This document shows positions 1-5,834 of a stretch of 12,407 nucleotides of DNA, piece after piece. The DNA comes from an uncultured Lachnospiraceae bacterium (GTDB lineage Bacteria > Bacillota_A > Clostridia > Lachnospirales > Lachnospiraceae). The stretch lies in NCBI GenBank assembly GCA_902795835.1, contig CADBNA010000441.1, positions 1 to 12,407 on the forward strand. Direction: 5' to 3'. A program made the translations under genes and the position numbers. How positions within the stretch are numbered: the first letter of the stretch is position 1; the number at the start of each line of letters is the position of its first letter. The notes beneath the pieces were generated by a model that had not been told where the DNA came from, made no database searches, and was given only the letters and a program-made list of their open reading frames with translations.

Positions 1-236
1 AGACTCGACCGGTCTCAGACACGTACTCGCCGGATGCGTCCACACGGGTATTCCCTGTGGCTGCACCGGCTGTGTGTGGACAGACGGGTCAGGCCCTCCC
101 TTTCTATCAGCCAGCGGGGACAGCACTTTCGGCGGTCCCGAATTTTGGAGGGTACATAGAAGCTCTTGGCTTCCCGCAGTTCCCGACAGCGAACGGCGGC
201 TCACAGCGCAGAAGACAGATATTCACGAAACCATGA
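1..236 (+). repeat. Repeat copy A of an alternating inverted-repeat array
   Basis: Positions 1-54 match the reverse complement of 422-475 with only three mismatches by eye. Weaker similarity continues inward almost to the midpoint near 230-238, so 1-475 is a large imperfect palindrome. One frame stays open from position 3 to a TGA at 234-236, giving 77 residues rich in Pro, Ala, Ser and Thr, with pieces such as TRPVSDTYSPDAST and GFPQFP. The same frame is open in copy B and gives a similar peptide, which hints that the unit is or was coding. I see no start codon with a ribosome binding site, because the unit continues past the window edge. No known family is recognised. It could be the 3' end of a gene converging on hemZ, or an intergenic repeat. 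Confidence 0.7.
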
Positions 237-239
237 GGT

Positions 240-487
240 GAGAACGCCTTCAGCCCCTTCCGGTGATAAAGGGAACTCCGGGAAGCTTAGAACTCCCTGT
301 GCCCGGAGAACCTGAGGGACAGACGGCGCTGCTGTCCCTGTCGGCCGGACATAGAAAGCTATGTTCAGGAGGATAGGGGCGGCCTTGAATGTCGGCCAGT
401 GCACAGCCGGCACATCCGCGGAGAATACCCATGTGGACGCATCCGGCGAGTACGTGTCTGAGACCGGCCGAGTCTTGGGCAGCCGGG
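240..487 (-). repeat. Repeat copy B, inverted relative to A and C
   Basis: Read on the minus strand from about 475, this segment begins like copy A (43 of 45 bases identical over the first 45) and then diverges. Shared islands persist, for example TTCTAT, GGGACAGCA and GCTTCCCG followed by AGTTCCC. A minus-strand frame is open from an ATG at 491 to a TGA at 201-203 (96 codons), and its peptide aligns with that of copy A: TRPVSDTYSPDAST, then VF..PAV, FY..P.GTA, SVP and FP.FP. No ribosome binding site is evident before that ATG, and the ATG lies in the hairpin between copies B and C. I therefore annotate a repeat and not a gene. Copy B pairs with A on one side and C on the other. Confidence 0.7.
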
Positions 488-507
488 GCATGCCTGGCCC
501 GGCTGCC
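478..507. terminator. Perfect 10-bp hairpin at the B/C repeat junction, possible hemZ terminator
   Basis: GGCAGCCGGG (478-487) pairs perfectly with CCCGGCTGCC (498-507) around a 10-base loop. It begins 15 bases beyond the hemZ stop codon and is the core of a larger imperfect palindrome formed by copies B and C. On the minus strand the bases after the stem are CAAGACTC, without a U tract, so it is not a canonical intrinsic terminator. It could still end or stabilise the hemZ mRNA. No better terminator for the operon is visible in the window. Confidence 0.4.
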
Positions 508-600
508 TTAGACGAGCAGGCTCAGACCGACGGAGCAGCGGACATATGGGTATTCCCCGCGACTGCGCCGGCGTCCGGTTTCCCTGTGGCTGCGCCTGCC
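498..600 (+). repeat. Repeat copy C, overlapping the hemZ 3' end
   Basis: This segment aligns with the start of copies A and B with small gaps: AGAC, GGCTCAGAC, then ATGGGTATTCCCCGCG followed by CTGCGCCGGC. A 25-base unit (GGGTATTCC, pyrimidine-rich, then CTGC.CCGGC) occurs at 46-70 (plus), 406-430 (minus), 548-572 (plus) and, more diverged, 575-599 (plus), the last two being tandem. The hemZ stop codon at 522-524 lies inside copy C, so this copy encodes the last residues of HemZ in antisense. Copies B and C are head to head around the hairpin at 478-507. Confidence 0.6.
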
Positions 601-2129
601 CCGATCCACTCCTCGAGCGCCGCCTTTTTCCTCTGGATCATCTCATCGATCCTGTCTGTATAATGCCCGATATCCTTCACATTTTCCGCGCGCTCGATCC
701 GGGTTCCTCCCGGATAGACAAACTTTGTCGACGCGTCGCTGCCCGCCGCCAGGATGGTCTGGCGTTCTTCCATGATCAGAATATTATACAGGCAGTCTTT
801 TCCTTCCTTTGCGTATCCCACGTTTTCAAAATTGCCGGCCATGTTTTTCTGCCGGTACAGGTAATACGGATGCATGCCCATTTCCGCCGCGCACTGCTCT
901 GTCAGCCGCATGATCCCTGCGGAGGCTTCAAATGATACCGGCACATAGGTGTCGCGGAACAGATTCAGCCGCGTGGCCCGCTTCAGGGCCAGCGCATGGA
1001 TCGTCATGCTGTCCGGATCCAGGCGTTTTATCTCCGCCAGCGTATGCCTGACCTCATCCTCACCCTCGCCGGGCAGTCCGATAATCAGATCCATATTGAT
1101 GTTGGAAAAGCCCATTTCCCTCGCCAGCAGATATTTTTCGCGCACTTCCTCAACCGTATGCTTCCTGCCGATTACATCCAGAGTCTTCTGGTTCATCGTC
1201 TGCGGGTTGATGGAAATCCTGGTCACCGGAAAACGGCGGAGCACCTGCAGTTTTTCTCTTGTAATCGTATCCGGCCTGCCCGCCTCGACGGTAAATTCGC
1301 GCACCTGATCCATGGAAAAACAGTCCTGCACCGTCTGCAGCAGCTGCGCCAGACGGTCCGGCGCCAGCGTCGTAGGCGTTCCTCCGCCGATATAGACCGT
1401 ATCCAGCCGGAGTCCGTATTCGCGCACGACATCACCGATAAACCGGAGCTCGGTGTACAATGTCTCCAGATAGGGACTCACCATTTTGCGGAACCGCTCC
1501 AGCGGATGGGAGCCAAAAGAACAGTACAGACAGATAGACGGACAGAACGGAATGCCGATATAGAGGCTGCAGCCCTGTTCCGGCCTGAGATCCTTCATCA
1601 GTATGTTTTCCATCTGTGCCGCGGCAAGGGCCAGTTCTGTCTTCTCCGGACTTACAAACCAGGTATCCTTCATGTACGCGAATATCTGGTCCGGCGTTTT
1701 TCCTTCCAGAAGCTGTCCGGAAACCAGCCTGACCGGCCGTATGCCCGTGAGATCTCCCCATGGAAGTTCTGTACCGGTCATGCGGCTCAGACAGCGGTAT
1801 ACCAGCTGCTTGATCCTGTTCTTGGCCTCCATCCTGTCTGCGGATGGAATGTCATCGCGCCGCTCCGACCATGCTTCGGCGTCCAGCCTGTCTGCCCTGC
1901 GTTCTTCTGCCGTCATGTTTCCGCAGGGAATATAGGAAAAAACGACGGATGAACCGCCGTAACAGACCTGAAACAGAGCATCCGCATCTGCCGCGTCATC
2001 AGATGCAGAACCCTCCTCACAGATATAGCGCATGTCCAGTTCCGCCGTCGGGTAAAACGCCTTCAGCAGATTGTACACGTCGTATTCGAATTCCTTCTCA
2101 CTGAATGTCAGTCTGAAGCGAAGGGCCAA
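522..2129 (-). CDS. hemZ: HemZ-type radical SAM protein (coproporphyrinogen dehydrogenase-like) with an unusual C-terminal tail
   Basis: A 535-residue HemN/HemW/HemZ-like radical SAM protein. The 4Fe-4S/SAM motif is C196-x3-C200-x2-C203 in a GIPFCPSICLYCSF context, followed by GGGTP at 248-252. An N-terminal domain of about 180 residues precedes the radical SAM core, as in HemZ proteins. Residue 205, two after the third Cys, is Phe as in HemW, whereas true HemN has Cys there. Oxygen-independent coproporphyrinogen III oxidation is therefore only the family name. No other heme gene is present. The start is TTG at 2127-2129, with GAGGTG seven bases upstream. It is the last gene of the apt-rel-MBL-hemZ run, 34 bases after the MBL gene. 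The final 27 residues or so (from about 509) are Gly/Ala-rich, contain the near-repeat GAGAATGK / DAGAVAGN, and are encoded by repeat copy C. I infer that this tail is not part of the conserved fold. Confidence 0.9.
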   Translation of the reverse strand: MALRFRLTFSEKEFEYDVYNLLKAFYPTAELDMRYICEEGSASDDAADADALFQVCYGGSSVVFSYIPCGNMTAEERRADRLDAEAWSERRDDIPSADRMEAKNRIKQLVYRCLSRMTGTELPWGDLTGIRPVRLVSGQLLEGKTPDQIFAYMKDTWFVSPEKTELALAAAQMENILMKDLRPEQGCSLYIGIPFCPSICLYCSFGSHPLERFRKMVSPYLETLYTELRFIGDVVREYGLRLDTVYIGGGTPTTLAPDRLAQLLQTVQDCFSMDQVREFTVEAGRPDTITREKLQVLRRFPVTRISINPQTMNQKTLDVIGRKHTVEEVREKYLLAREMGFSNINMDLIIGLPGEGEDEVRHTLAEIKRLDPDSMTIHALALKRATRLNLFRDTYVPVSFEASAGIMRLTEQCAAEMGMHPYYLYRQKNMAGNFENVGYAKEGKDCLYNILIMEERQTILAAGSDASTKFVYPGGTRIERAENVKDIGHYTDRIDEMIQRKKAALEEWIGAGAATGKPDAGAVAGNTHMSAAPSV

Positions 2130-2163
2130 GTTTTTTCACCTCGTTTCCAGAATTCAGCTGTAC

Positions 2164-2802
2164 TCACAGCCCGTATGCCAGCGGGTTGAACATCTTCTCA
2201 TCACCGATTGTCGTGAAGGCCTCATGCCCCGGATAGACTTCTGTATCCTCCGGCAGCTCGCGGAGAAGACGATGAACGCTCTCTGCCATATCCCGCGCGC
2301 TGGAAGTCGGAAAATCCGTCCGGCCATAGGAGCCGCAGAACAGAGTATCCCCGCTGAACAGCACTTTTTCTTCCGGCAGGTAAAAACAGCAGCTGCCCCA
2401 GGTGTGTCCGGGTGTGAGAATAACATGGATCTCCAGACCGGCCAGATGCAGCACATCGCCGTCCTTCACCAGTCTGTCGGCCTTCATGGTATACGGAACC
2501 GACCACATGCCGGAGAGATTGTATCTGGCGTCTTCCAGTACTTTCTCGTCGTCTTCCTCGATATATACGGGAATGCCGTAGGCGTCGCGGATGGCCTCCG
2601 CAGCCAGCATATGATCATAGTGACCGTGCGTAAGCAGTATGGCGACAGGTTTTCCCTCCATGGCGGATACGCGCCGGCGGATTGCAGCGGCATCGTCTGC
2701 CGGATCTATGATCAGCATCTCTTTTGTCTCTGTATTCTGGACAAAAAACACATTAGTGGCAACCATTCCTGTCACCATGCTCTGAATGCGAATCTCTGCC
2801 AT
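2164..2802 (-). CDS. MBL-fold (glyoxalase II-like) metallo-hydrolase
   Basis: A 212-residue metallo-beta-lactamase fold hydrolase, predicted cytoplasmic since no signal peptide or membrane segment is seen. Zinc-binding motifs are complete: THGHYDH at 58-64 (H59, H61, D63, H64), H133 in PGHTWGS, D152 in SGDTLF, and H193 in PGHE. GRTD at 160-163 and a C-terminal NP complete the pattern of the YcbL/glyoxalase II-like hydrolases. These hydrolyse thioesters such as S-lactoylglutathione or related thiol esters. The true substrate is unknown, and the protein is shorter than classical glyoxalase II (about 250 residues). The ATG start is preceded by GGGAGG with seven bases of spacing. The 18-base gap after rel indicates co-transcription with rel and hemZ. 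Confidence 0.9.
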   Translation of the reverse strand: MAEIRIQSMVTGMVATNVFFVQNTETKEMLIIDPADDAAAIRRRVSAMEGKPVAILLTHGHYDHMLAAEAIRDAYGIPVYIEEDDEKVLEDARYNLSGMWSVPYTMKADRLVKDGDVLHLAGLEIHVILTPGHTWGSCCFYLPEEKVLFSGDTLFCGSYGRTDFPTSSARDMAESVHRLLRELPEDTEVYPGHEAFTTIGDEKMFNPLAYGL

Positions 2803-2820
2803 CTTAAGTCCTCCCTGTAA

Positions 2821-5133
2821 TTATCCTCTGGCACGCTGTACGTCTATGACGCTCTGCACCTGTCTCACTTTTTCCATCAGGTCCCGGAGCTCCTGCTGAC
2901 TGGACACTTCGAACGTCATGTCAATCGACGCCGTTCCCTGGTGGCTTGTCCGCACATTCATAGCTTTGAGATCTATCTTGCGTTCAAGGAAGATCCTGGA
3001 AATATCCACCAGCAGACCGGTGCGGTTGTCCGCGTAAACGCTGACGCCGACCGGATAGGCGTGGCCGTCCTGCATCGAGTTGTCCCACTCTGCCTCAATC
3101 AGGCGGTTCCGCTCGGATTCCGGCAGGGTAATCACATTGATGCAGTCCGTGCGGTGTATGGTGATGCCTCTGCCCCTGGTCACAAAGCCTACAATTTCAT
3201 CTCCCGGAATCGGGCTGCAGCATTTGGAGAAACGCACGGCGACATCGTGAATGCCCCGTACCGTAATGCCTCCCTTATGGGATTCTTCGGTCTGTCCCTC
3301 CTTCTTTTCCTCTGTGAGTTCCTGCAGAACCTCCTCATCTGTGATGTTGTTCTGCCGGTCTTTCTCCCAGAGTTCCGCCAGTTTGTTGAGCACCTGGCCT
3401 TCCTTCAGACCGCCGTGTCCGATGGCCGCCAGGACAGAGTCCCAGTCCGCAAAACCGTATTTGTGCATGACCTTGTCCATGTACACCGGTTTCAGCAGTT
3501 CCTGCAGATTGCGGCCCTTGGAATGGGCATAGGAGGCAAGCATTTCACGGCCCTTGGCAATGTTGTCTTCCTTCTTCTCCATCCGGAACCAGCGGTTGAT
3601 GCGGTTCTTTGCCTGGGTGCTCTTGACGACCTTCAGCCAGTCGTGGCTCGGCCCCCTGGAATTCTGGGAGGTAATAATCTCCACGCGGTCTCCGTTGTGG
3701 AGTTCTGTCTCGATAGGCACCAGTTTGCCGTTGATGCGGGCTCCGACCATCCGGTTGCCTACCGCGGAGTGAATCGCATAGGCAAAATCAATCGTACAGG
3801 ATCCCGCCGGAAGTGTCTTGACGTCGCCTGCAGGTGAGAAGCAGTAAACGTTTTCATTGAACAGGTTCAGGTCGCTCTTGAGCAGGCTCATGAACTCGCG
3901 GTTGTCGGACATGTCCTGCTGCCACTCCAGGATCTGGCGCAGCCAGTTCAGCTTCTCTTCTTCCTGCTCCGGCCCGGATGTTTTGCCGTCAGAGGCCTCT
4001 TTGTATTTCCAGTGTGCAGCGATGCCGAATTCCGCCACGCGGTGCATCTCAAACGTGCGGATCTGGATCTCAAAAGGGGTACCCTGCGGTCCGATCAGCG
4101 TCGTGTGCAGGGACTGGTACATATTTGCCTTCGGCATCGCAATGTAATCTTTAAATCTTCCCGGAATCGGGGTGTACATCTCATGAATGACGCCGAGCGC
4201 CGCATAGCAGTCCTTTACGCTCTCCACAATAATGCGTACGGCAAACAGGTCGTAGATCTGGTCAAGCGTCTTTTCCTGGTTGACCATTTTTTTGTAAATG
4301 CTGAAAAAGTGCTTGGCGCGGCCGCTGATCTGCGCTTCAATCCCGGCCTCCTCGATGTGGCGCCGGACGTCTTCGACGATCTGCCCCACAAAATTATCCC
4401 GCTCCGATTTCTTGAGATTGATCTGATGAACCAGATCGTAATATGCCTCGGGCTGCAGGTATTTCAGCGACAGGTCGTCCAGTTCATTTTTCACCTTGGT
4501 AATGCCCAGCCGCTGGGCAATCGGAGAATAGATGTCAATGGTCTCTCTGGCCTTTTCCTTCTGTTTCTCCTCCGGCATATACTGCAGGGTCCGCATATTG
4601 TGGAGACGGTCGGCCAGCTTTACCAGTATGACGCGGATATCCTTAGCCATGGCCAGGAACATCTTTCTCAGATTCTCCGCCTGCTCTTCGATCTTGTCCC
4701 GCGAATAGCTCAGCTGTCCCAGTTTGGTGACGCCGTCAACAATCTCCGCCACTTCTCTGCTGAATTCCCGGGCGACCTCCTCTTTGGTCAGAATCGTGTC
4801 TTCCAGGACGTCATGAAGGAGGCCGGACACAATCGTCTCCTTGTCCAGCTCCAGCTCCGCCAGGATAATGGCCACACAGAGCGGATGGATGATGTACGGT
4901 TCGCCGGACCTGCGCTTCTGGCCGTTATGAGCCTCCCTGGCCAGCAGCCAGGCTTTCTCAATCATGGAGAGATCCGTAGACGGATGATATTTCTTCACAC
5001 TGCGGATCAGTTCTTCATAGAGCTCTTCGGGCGAAAGAAGTTCATCCATCGTGCGCAGACTGGCATCCACCTCGGCTATTTCATTCTTCAGTTTTTCGTC
5101 TTCACTGAGGCGAACGCTTCTTACGTCCTCCAT
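2821..5133 (-). CDS. rel: Bifunctional (p)ppGpp synthetase/hydrolase Rel
   Basis: A long RelA/SpoT homologue: 770 residues from the ATG chosen here, or 773 from an upstream GTG at 5142 (numbering below is from that GTG). Domain order is HD hydrolase with IIHP and HDVLEDT (H110, D111), the synthetase domain at about 275-385, TGS (about 432-492), helical linker, conserved-Cys/zinc-finger region (FSKCCSPIPGDEI with C641/C642, then HRTDC), and a C-terminal ACT domain (about 697-770). The synthetase loop reads GRFKDYIA, the RxKD form of bifunctional enzymes and not the ExDD form of monofunctional RelA. Both (p)ppGpp synthesis from GTP/GDP plus ATP and its hydrolysis are thus expected. An exact AGGTGA sits five bases before the ATG and contains the GTG, so the ATG is preferred. 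The gene follows apt by 35 bases and is probably co-transcribed with it. Confidence 0.96.
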   Translation of the reverse strand: MEDVRSVRLSEDEKLKNEIAEVDASLRTMDELLSPEELYEELIRSVKKYHPSTDLSMIEKAWLLAREAHNGQKRRSGEPYIIHPLCVAIILAELELDKETIVSGLLHDVLEDTILTKEEVAREFSREVAEIVDGVTKLGQLSYSRDKIEEQAENLRKMFLAMAKDIRVILVKLADRLHNMRTLQYMPEEKQKEKARETIDIYSPIAQRLGITKVKNELDDLSLKYLQPEAYYDLVHQINLKKSERDNFVGQIVEDVRRHIEEAGIEAQISGRAKHFFSIYKKMVNQEKTLDQIYDLFAVRIIVESVKDCYAALGVIHEMYTPIPGRFKDYIAMPKANMYQSLHTTLIGPQGTPFEIQIRTFEMHRVAEFGIAAHWKYKEASDGKTSGPEQEEEKLNWLRQILEWQQDMSDNREFMSLLKSDLNLFNENVYCFSPAGDVKTLPAGSCTIDFAYAIHSAVGNRMVGARINGKLVPIETELHNGDRVEIITSQNSRGPSHDWLKVVKSTQAKNRINRWFRMEKKEDNIAKGREMLASYAHSKGRNLQELLKPVYMDKVMHKYGFADWDSVLAAIGHGGLKEGQVLNKLAELWEKDRQNNITDEEVLQELTEEKKEGQTEESHKGGITVRGIHDVAVRFSKCCSPIPGDEIVGFVTRGRGITIHRTDCINVITLPESERNRLIEAEWDNSMQDGHAYPVGVSVYADNRTGLLVDISRIFLERKIDLKAMNVRTSHQGTASIDMTFEVSSQQELRDLMEKVRQVQSVIDVQRARG

Positions 5134-5138
5134 AGATG

Positions 5139-5144
5139 TCACCT
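5139..5144 (-). promoter_or_regulatory. Ribosome binding site that fixes the rel start
   Basis: AGGTGA on the minus strand is an exact anti-16S match five bases upstream of the ATG at 5131-5133. The alternative in-frame GTG at 5140-5142 lies inside this site and would have only a poor AAGG three bases ahead of it. Confidence 0.6.
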
Positions 5145-5168
5145 GCCTTCTGTGCTGAATAACCTCTC

Positions 5169-5693
5169 TTATTTGCCCTCGTAGACTATGACAGAATCAA
5201 CATTATACTTTGCGAGTTTCTCCCTGCCCTTCAGTCCGGCAAGTTCCATGACAAAGACCATCTTTACGACTTCGCCGCCCAGACGTTCAACCAGTCTGGC
5301 GGCCGCCTCGATCGTTCCGCCGGTGGCGATCAGGTCATCCACCATGACCACTTTCTGGCCGGGTTTTATGGCATCCCGGTGCATCTCAATCTCTGCGCTG
5401 CCGTATTCCAGCTCATACTTCTCGGAGATGGTTTCCCGGGGAAGCTTACCCTTCTTGCGGACCAGGACAAATGGCTTTTTCAGGTTATAGGCCAGCGGCA
5501 TTCCGAAGATAAAACCGCGGGATTCCGTTCCCACAATCACATCAAAGTCCAGCCCCTCAAGCAGCTTCTGCAGGGAGTCAATCGCCAGCTGCAGGCCGTC
5601 TGCATCCTGCAGTATGCTGGTAACATCCCGGAAAATGATGCCGGGCTCGGGAAAATCAGGGATACTGATTACATAGTCTTCCAGTTTTTTCAT
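5169..5693 (-). CDS. apt: Adenine phosphoribosyltransferase
   Basis: A 174-residue type I phosphoribosyltransferase of typical APRT length. It transfers phosphoribose from PRPP to adenine to give AMP in purine salvage in the cytoplasm. The N-terminal signature is IPDFPEPGIIFRDVTS at about 11-26, then ESRGF at 57-61, a flexible loop with RKKGKLPRET at about 79-88, and the PRPP-binding motif VVMVDDLIATGGT at 115-127. The ATG has AAGGA about ten bases upstream, slightly long spacing. It is the first gene after a good promoter at 5806-5834 with a leader of about 105 bases. It is followed by rel, so adenine salvage and alarmone metabolism share a transcript. Confidence 0.96.
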   Translation of the reverse strand: MKKLEDYVISIPDFPEPGIIFRDVTSILQDADGLQLAIDSLQKLLEGLDFDVIVGTESRGFIFGMPLAYNLKKPFVLVRKKGKLPRETISEKYELEYGSAEIEMHRDAIKPGQKVVMVDDLIATGGTIEAAARLVERLGGEVVKMVFVMELAGLKGREKLAKYNVDSVIVYEGK

Positions 5694-5715
5694 ACTATTG
5701 CCATCCTTTCCAGTT

Positions 5716-5731
5716 CCTCTGTCTACAGAGG
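5716..5731 (-). promoter_or_regulatory. Small hairpin in the apt leader
   Basis: CCTCTGT (5716-5722) and ACAGAGG (5725-5731) form a perfect 7-base inverted repeat, which in RNA gives about six pairs with a 4-base loop, just before the apt ribosome binding site. A possible seven-codon leader ORF, METRHPL, runs from an ATG at 5744-5746 (GGGGG about six bases upstream) to a TAG at 5723-5725 in the hairpin loop. The regulatory meaning is unknown. It is too small for any riboswitch I know. Confidence 0.3.
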
Positions 5732-5805
5732 ATGCCGCGTTTCCATATGATTCCCCCGGCTCCGTCTGATGCCGCGCCGGTCAGAAATATCGAAAAGATT
5801 ATTTC

Positions 5806-5834
5806 AGTATAGCAAATTTCACCTCCGGAATCAA
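5806..5834 (-). promoter_or_regulatory. Promoter of the apt-rel-MBL-hemZ operon
   Basis: On the minus strand TTGATT (5829-5834) and TATACT (5806-5811) are separated by exactly 17 bases, close to the sigma-A consensus. Transcription should start near 5799, leaving a leader of about 105 bases before apt. The -35 box overlaps the recJ stop codon (5831-5833). Confidence 0.7.

Noticed and set aside
201..491. Minus-strand 96-codon frame in repeat copy B as a gene
   Set aside because: There is no ribosome binding site, its ATG is in the loop of the hairpin at 478-507, and its sequence is repeat-derived. It is kept as a repeat with a note on possible past coding.
1..600. CRISPR array
   Set aside because: There are only a few diverged copies in mixed orientation with no regular spacers and no cas genes.
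361..663. Plus-strand 100-codon frame running through copies B and C into hemZ
   Set aside because: It overlaps the 3' end of hemZ in antisense and has no recognisable domain. Its similarity to copy A is explained by the repeat.
996..1952. Plus-strand 318-codon open frame antisense to hemZ
   Set aside because: It is rich in His, Arg and Gln as expected for a shadow, and hemZ is clearly coding on the other strand.
4012..5184. Plus-strand 390-codon open frame antisense to rel
   Set aside because: It is opposite the HD and synthetase domains of Rel. The peptide is a compositional shadow without motifs.
5694..5830. Purine or other riboswitch upstream of apt
   Set aside because: The leader is only about 105 bases, and I could not find purine-riboswitch core sequences or a terminator/anti-terminator pair.
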